In this document: positions 1 to 12,300 of the stretch, one piece after another | How positions within the stretch are numbered: position 1 is the stretch's first letter | How the letters are laid out: the number at the start of each line of letters is the position of its first letter | Origin: Euonymus europaeus | Lineage: Eukaryota; Streptophyta; Magnoliopsida; Celastrales; Celastraceae | Reading direction: 5' to 3' | Length of the DNA: 64,000 nucleotides | Assembly (NCBI GenBank): GCA_963580455.1 | Contig: OY756966.1 | Span: forward strand, 17,115,001 to 17,179,000 | Position numbers and translations under genes: made by a program | The notes under the pieces: model-generated | The model's input: only the letters and a program-made list of their open reading frames with translations | What the model was told of the DNA's origin: nothing | Databases searched by the model: none

Positions 1-160
1 TGCCAAAACACCAACTTTCGATGACAAATGGAAAAAACCGTTAAAAGCTCCTCCATAGAGAGAGTTGAGCAACTACGGACTATCAAAGTTGCTCGGGATA
101 GACTTTTAATTGTTCTTCTATGTCAAATTTAACGAGTATAAGCTTCCTACATTATTTCAA
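1..160 (+). repeat. reference satellite monomer (one 160-bp unit)
   Basis: First complete unit, used here to number monomer positions. Landmarks: the TGCCAAAACACC start at 1-12, a variable site at 20 (CTTTC followed by G, T or C), a G/T/A-variable TCCATAGAGAGAG block at about 52-64, an inverted repeat with arms at 67-74 and 87-94, a linked pair of variable A/T sites near 108 and 131, and a HindIII site (AAGCTT) at 140-145. A HindIII digest should therefore give a 160-bp ladder, with gaps where the site is mutated (for example the AGATTCC variants near 941, 3,500, 38,871 and 45,736). 160 is not a multiple of 3, so any open frame must cross monomers in shifting frames. Confidence 0.95.
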
Positions 161-799
161 TGCCAAAACACCAACTTTCTATAAAAAATCGACAAAACCG
201 TTAAAAGCTCCTCCATAGAGAGAGTTGAGCAACTACGGACTATAAAAATTGCTCGAAATAGACTTTTTAATGTTCTTCTATGTCAAATTTTACGAGTATA
301 AGCTTCCTACATTTTTTCGATGCCAAAACACCAACTTTCGATGACAAATGGACAAAACCGTTAAAAGCTCCACCATAGAAAGAGTTGAGCAACTTCTGAC
401 TATCAAAATTACTCGGGATAGACTTTTTATTGTTCTTCTATGTCAAATTTTACGAGTATAAGCTTCCTACATTATTTCGATGCCAAAACACCAACTTTCT
501 ATGACAAATAGACAAAACCATTAAAAGCTCCTACATAGAGAGAGTTGAGCAACTTCGGACAATCAAAGTTTCTCGGGATAGACTTTTTATTGTTCTTCTA
601 TGTCAACTTTTACGAGTATAAGCTTCCTACATTATTCCGATGCCAAAACACCAACTTTCCATGACAAATGGACAAAACCGTTAAAAACTCCTCCATAGAG
701 AGAGTAGAGCAACTTCGGACTATCAAAGTTGCTTGGGATAGACTTTTTATTGCTCTTCTATGTCAAATTTTACGAGTATAAGCTTCTTACATTATTTCG

Positions 800-3700
800 A
801 TGCCAAAACACCAACTTTCTATGACAAATCGACAAAACCGTTAAAAGCTCCTCCATAGAGAGAGTTGAGCAACTACGGATTATCAAAATTGCTCGGGATA
901 GACATTTTATTGTTCTTCTATGTCAAATTTTACGAGTATAAGATTCCTACATTATTTCGATGCCATAACACCAACTTTCGATGACAAATGGACAAAACCG
1001 TTAAAAGCTCCTCCATAGAGAGAGTTGACCAACTACGGACTATCAAAGTTGCTCGAGATAGACTTTTAACTGTTCTTCTATGTCAAATTTAACGAGTATA
1101 AGCTTCCTACATTATTTCGATGCCAAAACACCAACTTTCTATGACAAATAGATAAAATCGTTAAAAGCTCCACCATAGAAAGAGTTGAGCAACTTCGGAC
1201 TATCAAAATTGCTCGAGATAGACTTTTTATTGTTCTTCTATGTCAAATTTTACGAGTATAGGCTTCCTACATTATTTCGATGCCAAAACACCAACTTTCC
1301 ATGACAAATGGACAAAACCCTTAAAAGCTCCTCCATAGAGAGAGTTGAGCAACTTCGGACTATCAAAGTTGCTCGGGATAGACTTTTTATTGTTCTTCTA
1401 TGTCAAATTTTACGAGTATAAGCTTCCTACATTATTTCGATGCCAAAACACCAACTTTCCATGACAAATGGACAAAACTGTTAAAAACTCCTCCATAGAG
1501 AGAGTTGAGCAACTTCGAACTATCAAAATTGCTCGGGATAGACTTTTTATTGTTCTTCTATGTCAAATTTTACGAGTATAAGCTTCTTACATTATTTAGA
1601 TGCCAAAACACCAACTTTCTATGACAAATCGACAAAACCGTTAAAAGCTCCTCCATAGAGAGAGTTGAGCAACTACGGACTATCAAAATTGTTCGGGATA
1701 GACTTTTTATTGTTCTTCTATGTCAAATTTAATGAGTATAAGCTTCCTACATTATTTCGATGCCAAAACACCAACTTTCTATGACAAATGGAAAAAACCG
1801 TTAAAAACTCCTCCATAGAGAGAGTTGAGCAACTACGGACTATCAAAATTGCTCGGGATAGACTTTTAATTGTTCTTCTATGTCAAATTTAACGAGTATA
1901 AGCTTCCTACATTATTTCAATGGGAAAACACCAACTTTCTATGACAAATAGACAAAACCGTTAAAAGCTCCTCCATGGAGAGAGTTGAGCAATTACGGAC
2001 AATCAAAGTTGCTCGGGATAGACTTTTTATTGTTCTTCTATGTCAAATTTTACGAGTATAAGCTTCCTACATTATTTCGATGCCAAAACACCAACTTTCG
2101 ATGACAAATGGACAAAACCGTTAAAAGCTCCTCCATAGAGAGAGTTGAGCAACAACGGACTATCAAAGTTGCTCGGGATAGACTTTTAATTGTTCTTCTA
2201 TGTCAAATTTAACGAGTATAAGCTTCCTACATTATTTCAATGCCAAAACACCAACTTTCTATGACAAATAGACAAAACCGTTAAAAGCTCCTCCATAGTG
2301 AGAGTTGAGCAACTACGGACAATCAAAGTTGCTCGGGATAGACTTTTATTGTTCTTCTATGTCAAATTTTACGAGTATAAGCTTCCTACATTATTTCGAT
2401 GCCAAAACACCAACTTTCGATGACAAATGGACAAAACCGTTAAAAGCTCCTCCATAGAGAGAGTTGAACAACTACGGACTATCAAAGTTGCTCGGGATAG
2501 ACTTTTAATTGTTCTTCTATGTCAAATTTAACGAGTATAAGCTTCCTACATTATTTCGATGCCAAAACACCAACTCTCTATGACAAATAGATAAAATCTT
2601 TAAAAGCTCCACCATAGACAGAGTTGAGCAACTTCGGACTATCAAAATTGCTCGGGATAGACTTTTTATTGTTCTTCAATGTCAAATTTTACGAGTATAA
2701 GCTTCCTACATTATTTCGATGCCAAAACACCAACTTTCCATGACAAATGGACAAAACCCTTAAAAGCTCCTCCATAGAGAGAGGTGAGCAACGTCGGACT
2801 ATCAAAGTTGCTCGGGATAGACTTTTAATTGTTCTTCTATGTCAAATTTAACGAGTATAAGCTTCCTACTTTATTTCAATGCTAAAACACCCACTTTCTA
2901 TGACAAATAGACAAAACCGTTAAAAGCTCCTCCATAGAGAGAGTTGAGCAACTACGGACTATCAAAGTTGCTTGGGATAGACTTTTTATTGTTCTTTTAT
3001 GTCAAATTTTACGAGTATAAGCTTCCTACATTATTTCGATGCCAAAACACCAACTTTCCATGACAAATGGACAAAACCGTTAAAAACTCCGCCATAGAGA
3101 GAGTTGAGCAACTTCGAACTATCAAAATTGCTCGCGATAGACTTTTTATTGTTCTTCTATGACAAATTTTATGAGTATAAGCTTCTTACATTATTTCGAT
3201 GCCAAAACACCAACTTTCTATGACAAATCGACAAAACCGTTAAAAGCTCATCCATAGAGAGAGTTGAGCGACTACGGACTATCAAAATTGCTCGGGATAG
3301 ACTTTTTATTGCTCTTCTATGTCAAATTTTACGAGTATACGCTTCCTACATTATTTCAATGCCAAAACACCAACTTTCTATGACAAATCGACAAAACCGT
3401 TAAAAGCTCCTCCATAGAGAGAGTTGAGCAACTACGGATTATCAAAATTGCTCGGGATAGACATTTTATTGTTCTTCTATGTCAAATTTTACGAGTATAA
3501 GATTCCTACATTATTTCGATGCCATAACACCAACTTTCGATGACAAATGGACAAAACCGTTAAAAGCTCCTCCATAGAGAGAGTTGACCAACTACGGACT
3601 ATCAAAGTTGCTCGAGATAGACTTTTAACTGTTCTTCTATGTCAAATTTAACGAGTATAAGCTTCCTACATTATTTCGATGCCAAAACACCAACTTTCTA

Positions 3701-5917
3701 TGACAAATAGATAAAATCGTTAAAAGCTCCACCATAGAAAGAGTTGAGCAACTTCGGACTATCAAAATTGCTCGAGATAGACTTTTTATTGTTCTTCTAT
3801 GTCAAATTTTACGAGTATAGGCTTCCTACATTATTTCGATGCCAAAACACCAACTTTCCATGACAAATGGACAAAACCCTTAAAAGCTCCTCCATAGAGA
3901 GAGTTGAGCAACTTCGGACTATCAAAGTTGCTCGGGATAGACTTTTTATTGTTCTTCTATGTCAAATTTTACGAGTATAAGCTTCCTACATTATTTCGAT
4001 GCCAAAACACCAACTTTCCATGACAAATGGACAAAACTGTTAAAAACTCCTCCATAGAGAGAGTTGAGCAACTTCGAACTATCAAAATTGCTCGGGATAG
4101 ACTTTTTATTGTTCTTCTATGTCAAATTTTACGAGTATAAGCTTCTTACATTATTTAGATGCCAAAACACCAACTTTCTATGACAAATCAACAAAACCGT
4201 TAAAAGCTCCTCCATAGAGAGAGTTGAGCAACTACGGACTATCAAAATTGTTCGGGATAGACTTTTTATTGTTCTTCTATGTCAAATTTAATGAGTATAA
4301 GCTTCCTACATTATTTCGATGCCAAAACACCAACTTTCTATGACAAATGGAAAAAACCGTTAAAAACTCCTCCATAGAGAGAGTTGAGCAACTACGGACT
4401 ATCAAAATTGCTCGGGATAGACTTTTAATTGTTCTTCTATGTCAAATTTAACGAGTATAAGCTTCCTACATTATTTCAATGGGAAAACACCAACTTTCTA
4501 TGACAAATAGACAAAACCGTTAAAAGCTCCTCCATGGAGAGAGTTGAGCAATTACGGACAATCAAAGTTGCTCGGGATAGACTTTTTATTGTTCTTCTAT
4601 GTCAAATTTTACGAGTATAAGCTTCCTACATTATTTCGATGCCAAAACACCAACTTTCGATGACAAATGGACAAAACCGTTAAAAGCTCCTCCATAGAGA
4701 GAGTTGAGCAACAACGGACTATCAAAGTTGCTCGGGATAGACTTTTAATTGTTCTTCTATGTCAAATTTAACGAGTATAAGCTTCCTACATTATTTCAAT
4801 GCCAAAACACCAACTTTCTATGACAAATAGACAAAACCGTTAAAAGCTCCTCCATAGTGAGAGTTGAGCAACTACGGACAATCAAAGTTGCTCGGGATAG
4901 ACTTTTATTGTTCTTCTATGTCAAATTTTACGAGTATAAGCTTCCTACATTATTTCGATGCCAAAACACCAACTTTCGATGACAAATGGACAAAACCGTT
5001 AAAAGCTCCTCCATAGAGAGAGTTGAACAACTACGGACTATCAAAGTTGCTCGGGATAGACTTTTAATTGTTCTTCTATGTCAAATTTAACGAGTATAAG
5101 CTTCCTACATTATTTCGATGCCAAAACACCAACTCTCTATGACAAATAGATAAAATCTTTAAAAGCTCCACCATAGACAGAGTTGAGCAACTTCGGACTA
5201 TCAAAATTGCTCGGGATAGACTTTTTATTGTTCTTCAATGTCAAATTTTACGAGTATAAGCTTCCTACATTATTTCGATGCCAAAACACCAACTTTCCAT
5301 GACAAATGGACAAAACCCTTAAAAGCTCCTCCATAGAGAGAGGTGAGCAACGTCGGACTATCAAAGTTGCTCGGGATAGACTTTTAATTGTTCTTCTATG
5401 TCAAATTTAACGAGTATAAGCTTCCTACTTTATTTCAATGCTAAAACACCCACTTTCTATGACAAATAGACAAAACCGTTAAAAGCTCCTCCATAGAGAG
5501 AGTTGAGCAACTACGGACTATCAAAGTTGCTTGGGATAGACTTTTTATTGTTCTTTTATGTCAAATTTTACGAGTATAAGCTTCCTACATTATTTCGATG
5601 CCAAAACACCAACTTTCCATGACAAATGGACAAAACCGTTAAAAACTCCGCCATAGAGAGAGTTGAGCAACTTCGAACTATCAAAATTGCTCGGGATAGA
5701 CTTTTTATTGTTCTTCTATGACAAATTTTATGAGTATAAGCTTCTTACATTATTTCGATGCCAAAACACCAACTTTCTATGACAAATCGACAAAACCGTT
5801 AAAAGCTCATCCATAGAGAGAGTTGAGCGACTACGGACTATCAAAATTGCTCGGGATAGACTTTTTATTGCTCTTCTATGTCAAATTTTACGAGTATACG
5901 CTTCCTACATTATTTCG
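800..5917 (+). repeat. 2,559-bp tandem duplication (16 monomers minus 1 bp)
   Basis: Copy A runs from 800 to 3,358 and copy B from 3,359 to 5,917. Private variants occur in both at an offset of 2,559: GCCATAACAC (962 and 3,521), TTTCAATGGGAAAA (about 1,917 and 4,476), ATTTAGATGCC, CATAGTGAGAG, and a shared 1-bp deletion in a T run (about 2,346 and 4,905), which makes the unit 2,559 rather than 2,560. The match breaks at 799/3,358 and at 3,358/5,917. By eye I found only two substitutions inside the pair (1,631 versus 4,190, and 3,135 versus 5,694). This implies a very recent duplication, best explained by unequal exchange or replication slippage. Confidence 0.93.
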
Positions 5918-8900
5918 ATGCCAAAACACCAACTTTCGATGGCAAATGGACATAACCGTTAAAAGCTCCTCCATAGAGAGAGTTGAGCAACTACGGACTA
6001 TCAAAGTTGCTCGGGATAGACTTTTAATTGTTCTTCTATGTCAAATTTAACGAGTATAAGCTTCCTACATTATTTCGATGCCTAAATACCAACTTTCTAT
6101 GACAAAAAAATAAAATCGTTAAAAGCTCCACCATAGAAAGAGTTGAGCAACTTCTGACTATCAAAATTGCTCGGGATAGACTTTTTATTGTTCTTCTATG
6201 TCAAATTTTACGAGTATAAGCTTCCTACATTATTTCGATGCCAAAACACCAACTTTCCATGACAAATGGACAAAACCCTTAAAAGCACCTCCATAGAGAG
6301 AGTTGAGCAACTTCGGACTATCAAAGTTGCTCGGGATAAACTTTTTATTGTTCTTGTACGTCAAATTTTACGAGTATAAGCTTCTTACATTATTTCAATG
6401 CCAAAACTCCAACTTTCTATGACAAATAGACAAAACCGTTAAAAGCTCCTCCATAGCGAGAGTTGAGTAACTACGGACTATCAAAGTTGCTCGGGATAGA
6501 CTTTTATTGTTCTTCTATTTCAAATTTAACGAGTATAAGCTTCCTACATTATTTCGATGCCAAAACACCAACTTTCTATGACAAATAGACAAAACCATTA
6601 AAAACTCTTACATAGAGAGAGTTGAGCAACTTCGGACAATCAAAGTTGCTCGGGATAGACTTTTTATTGTTCTTCTATGTCAAATTTTACGAGTATAAGC
6701 TTCCTACATTATTTCGACGCCAAAACACCAACTTTCGATGGCAAATGGACATAACCGTTAAAAGCTCCTCCATAGAGGGAGTTGGGCAACTACGGACTAT
6801 CAAAATTGCTCGGGATAGACTTTTTATTGTTCTTCTATGTCAAATTTAACGAGTATAAGCTTCCTACATTATTTCGATGCCAAAACACCAACTTTCTATG
6901 ACAAATGGACAAAACCGTTAAAAGCTCCTCCATAGAGAGAGTTGAGCAACTACGGACTATCAAAGTTGCTCGGGATAGACTTTTAATTGTTCTTCTATGT
7001 CAAATTTTACGAGTATAAGCTTCCTACATTATTTCAATGCCAAAACACCAACTTTCTATGACAAATAGACAAAACCGTTAAAAGCTCCTCCATAGTGAGA
7101 GTTGAGTAACTACGGACTATCAAAGTTGCTCGGGATTGACTTTTATTGTTCTTCTATGTCAAATTTAACGAGTATAAGCTTCCTACATTATTTCGATGCC
7201 AAAACACCAACTTTCTATGACAAATAGACAAAACCATTAAAAACTCTTACATAGAGAGAGTTGAGCAACTTCGGACAATCAAAGTTGCACGGGATAGACA
7301 TTTTATTGTTCTTCTATGCCAAATTTTACGAGTATAAGCTTCTTATATTATTTCAATGCCAAAACTCCAACTTTCTATGAAAAATGGACATAACCGTTAA
7401 AAGCTCCTCCATAGAGAGAGTTGAGTAACTACGGACTATCAAAGTTGCTCGGAATAGACATTTAATTGTTCTTCTATGTCAAATTTTACGAGTATAAGCT
7501 TCCTACATTATTTCGATGCCAAAACACCAACTTTCTATGACAAATAGACAAAACCATTAAAAACTCCTACATAGAGAGAGTTGAGCTACTTCGGACAATC
7601 AAAGTTGCTCGGGATAGAATTTTTATTGTTCTTCTATGTCAAATTTTACGAGTATAAGCTTCCTACATTATTTCGATGCCAAAACACCAACTTTCTATGA
7701 CAAATAGACAAAACCATTAAAAACTCTTACATAGAGAGAGTTGAGCAACTTCGGACAATCAAAGTCGCTCGGGATAGACTTTTTATTGTTCTTCTATGTC
7801 AAATTTTACGAGTATAAGCTTCCTACATTATTTCGATGCCAAAACACCAACTTTTGATGACAGATGGACATAACCGTTAAAAGCTCCTCCATAGAGAGAG
7901 TTGAGCAACTACGGACTATCAAAGTTGCTCGGGATAGACTTTTAATTGTTCTTCTATGTCAAATTTAACGAGTATAAGCTTCCTACATTATTTCGATGCC
8001 AAAACACCAACTTTCCATGACAAATGGACAAAACCCTTAAAAGCTCCTCCATAGAGAGAGTTGAGCAACTTCGGACTATCAAAGTTGCTCGGGATCGACT
8101 TTTTATTGTTCTTCTATGTCAAATTTTATGAGTATAAGCTTCCTACATTATTTCGATGCCAAAACACCAACTTTCGATGGCAAATGGACATAACCGTTAA
8201 AAGCTCCTCCATAGAGAGAGTTGAGCAACTACGGACTATCAAAGTTGCTCGGGATAGACTTTTAATTGTTCTTCTATGTCAAATTTAACGAGTATAAGCT
8301 TTTTACATTATTTCGATGCCAAAACAGCAACTTTCTATGACAAATAGATAAAATCGTTAAAAGCTCCACCATAGAAAGAGTTGAGCAACTTCGGACTATC
8401 AAAATTGCTCGGGATAGACTTTTTATTGTTCTTCTATGTCAAATTTTACGAGTATAAGCATCCTACATTATTTCGATGCCAAAACACCAACTTTCCATGA
8501 CAAATGGACAAAACCCTTAAAAGCTCCTCCATAGAGAGAGTTGAGCAACTTCGGACTATCAAAGTTGCTCGGGATAGACTTTTTATTGTTCTTTTATCTC
8601 AAATTTTACGAGTATAAGCTTCCTACATTATTTCGATGCCAAAACACCAACTTTCCATGAAAAATGGACAAAACCGTTAAAAACTCCTCCATAGAGAGAG
8701 TTGAGCAACTTCGAACAATCAAAGTTGCTCGGGATAGACTTTTTATTGTTATTCTATCTCAAATTTTACGAGTATAAGCTTCTTACATTACTTCGATGCC
8801 AAAACACCAACTTTCTATGACAAATCGACAAAACCGTTAAAAGCTCCTCCATAGAGAGAGTTGAGCAACTACGGACTATCAAAATTGCTCGGGATAGACT

Positions 8901-9305
8901 TTTTATTGTTCTTCTATGTCAAATTTAACGAGTATAAGCTTCCTACATTATTTCGATGCCAAAACACCAACTTTCTATGACAAATGGACAAAACCGTTAA
9001 AAGCTCCTCCATAGAGAGAGTTGAGCAACTACGGACTATCAAAGTTGCTCGGGATAGACTTTTAATTGTTCTTCTATGTCAAATTTTACGAGTATAAGCT
9101 TCCTACATTATTTCAATGCCAAAACACCAAATTTCTATGACAAATAGACAAAACCGTTAAAAGCTCCTCCATAGTGAGAGTTGAGCAACTTCGGACTATC
9201 AAAGTTGCTCGGGATAGACTTTTTATTGTTCTTCTATGTCAAATTTTACGAGTATAAGCTTCCTACATTATTTCGATGCCAAAATACCAACTTTCGATGA
9301 CAAAT

Positions 9306-12300
9306 GGACAAAACCGTTAAAAGCTCCTCCATAGAGAGAGTTGAGCAACTACGGACTATCAAAGTTGCTCGGGATAGACTTTTAATTGTTCTTCTATGTC
9401 AAATTTAAAGAGTATAAGCTTCCTACATTATTTCGATGCCAAAACACCAACTTTCTATGACAAAAAAATAAAATCGTTAAAAGCTCCACCATAGAAAGAG
9501 TTGAGCAACTTCTGACTATCAAAATTGCTCGGGATAGACTTTTTATTGTTCTTCTATGTCAAATTTTACGAGTATAAGCTTCCTACATTATTTCGATGCC
9601 AAAACACCAACTTTCTATGACAAATAGACACAACCATTAAAAGCTCCTACATAGAGAGAGTTGAGCAACTTCGGACAATCAAAGTTGCTCGGGATAGACT
9701 TTTTATTGTTCTTCTATGTCAAATTTTATGAGTATAAGCTTCCTACATTATTTCGATGCCAAAACACCAACTTTCTATGACAAATAGACAAAACCATTAA
9801 AAACTCTTACATAGAGAGAGTTGAGCAACTTCGGACAATCAAAGTTGCTCGGGGTAGACTTTTTATTGTTCTTCTATGTCAAATTTTATGAGTATAAGCT
9901 TCCTACATTATTTCGATGCCAAAACACCAACTTTCGATGACAAATGGACATAACCGTTAAAAGCTCCTCCATAGAGAGAATTGAGCAACTACGGACTATC
10001 AAAGTTGCTCGGGATAGACTTTTTATTGTTCTTCTATGTCAAATTTTACGAGTATAAGCTTCCTACATTATTTCGATGCCAAAACACCAACTTTCCATGA
10101 CAAATGGACAAAACCCTTAAAAGCTCCTCCATAGAGAGAGTTGAGCAACTTCGGACTATCAAAGTTGCTCTGGATAGACTTTTTATTGTTCTTTTATGTC
10201 AAATTTTACGAGTATAAGCTTCCTACATTATTTCGATGCCAAAACACCAACTTTCCATGACAAATGGACAAAACCGTTAAAAACTCCTCCATAGAGAGAG
10301 TTGAGCAACTTCGAACTATCAAAATTGCTCGGGATAGACTTTTTATTGTTCTTCTATGTCAAATTTTACGAGTATAAGCTTCCTACATTATTTCGATGCC
10401 AAAACACCAACTTTCCATGACAAATGGACAAAACCCTTAAAAGCTCCTCCATAGAGAGAGTTGAGCAACTTCGGACTATCAAAGTTGCTCGGGATACACT
10501 TTTTATTGTTCTTCTATGTCAAATTTTACGAGTATAAGCTTCCTACATTATTTCGATGCCAAAACACCAACTTTCCATGACAAATGGACAAAACCGTTAA
10601 AAACTCCTCCATAGAGAGAGTTGAGCAACTTCGGACAATCAAAGTTGCTCGGGGTAGACTTTTTATTGTTCTTCTATGTCAAATTTTACGAGTATAAGCT
10701 TCCTACATTATTTCGATGCCAAAACACCAACTTTCGGTGACAAATGGACATAACCGTTAAAAGCTCCTCCATAGAGAGAATTGAGCAACTACGGACTATC
10801 AAAGTTGCTCGGGATACACTTTTTATTGTTCTTCTATGTCAAATTTTACGAGTATAAGCTTCCTACATTATTTCGATGCCAAAACACCAACTTTCCATGA
10901 CAAATGGACAAAACCCTTAAAAGCTCCTCCATAGAGAGAGTTGAGCAACTTCGGACTATCAAAGTTGCTCTGGATAGACTTTTTATTGTTCTTTTATGTC
11001 AAATTTTACGAGTATAAGCTTCCTACATTATTTCGATGCCAAAACACCAACTTTCCATGACAAATGGACAAAACCGTTAAAAACTCCTCCATAGAGAGAG
11101 TTGAGCAACTTCGAACTATCAAAATTGCTCGGGATAGACTTTTTATTGTTCTTCTATGTCAAATTTTACGAGTATAAGCTTCCTACATTATTTCGATGCC
11201 AAAACACCAACTTTCCATGACAAATGGACAAAACCCTTAAAAGCTCCTCCATAGAGAGAGTTGAGCAACTTCGGACTATCAAAGTTGCTCGGGATACACT
11301 TTTTATTGTTCTTCTATGTCAAATTTTACGAGTATAAGCTTCCTACATTATTTCGATGCCAAAACACCAACTTTCCATTACAAATGGACAAAACCGTTAA
11401 AAACACCTCCATAGAGAGAGTTGAGCAACTTCGGACAATCAAAGTTGCTCGGGGTAGACTTTTTATTGTTCTTCTATGTCAAATTTTACAAGTATAAGCT
11501 TCCTACATTATTTCGATGCCAAAACACCAACTTTCGATGACAAATGGACATAACCGTTAAAAGCTCCTCCATAGAGAGAATTGAGCAACTACGGACTATC
11601 AAAGTTGCTCGGGATAGACTTTTTATTGTTCTTCTATTTCAAATTTTACGAGTATAAGCTTCCTACATTATTTCGATGCCAAAACACCAACTTTCCATGA
11701 CAAATGGACAAAACCCTTAAAAGCTCCTCCATAGAGAGAGTTGAGCAACTTCGGACTATCAAAGTTGCTCTGGATAGACTTTTTATTGTTCTTTTATGTC
11801 AAATTTTACGAGTATAAGCTTCCTACATTATTTCGATGCCAAAACACCAACTTTCCATGACAAATGGACAAAACCCTTAAAAGCTCCTCCATAGAGGGAG
11901 TTGAGCAACTTCGGACTATCAAACTTGCTCTGGATAGACTTTTTATTGTTCTTTTATGTCAAATTTTACGAGTATAAGCTTCCTACATTATTTCGATGCC
12001 AAAACACCAACTTTCCATGACAAATGGACAAAACCGTTAAAAACTCCTCCATAGAGAGAGTTGAGCAACTTCGAACTATTAAAATTGCTCGGGATAGACT
12101 TTTTATTGTTCTTCTATGTCAAATTTTACGAGTATAAGCTTTTTACATTATTTCGATGCCAAAACACCAACTTTCCATGACAAATGGACAAAATCCTTAA
12201 AAGCTCCTCCATAGAGAGAGTTGAGCAACTACGGACTATCAAAGTTGCTCGGGATAGACTTTTAATTGTTCTTCTATATCAAATTTAACGAGTATATGCT

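Noticed and set aside
67..94. Rho-independent terminator or attenuator
   Set aside because: The dyad has a short stem and recurs in every monomer of a eukaryotic satellite. A T run lies near it, but there is no gene or operon for it to serve.
800..5917. Certain assembly error
   Set aside because: The near-identity could be an artefact, but the two copies differ at two positions and such blocks are normal in young satellites. Without read data I keep it as a real duplication with a stated test.
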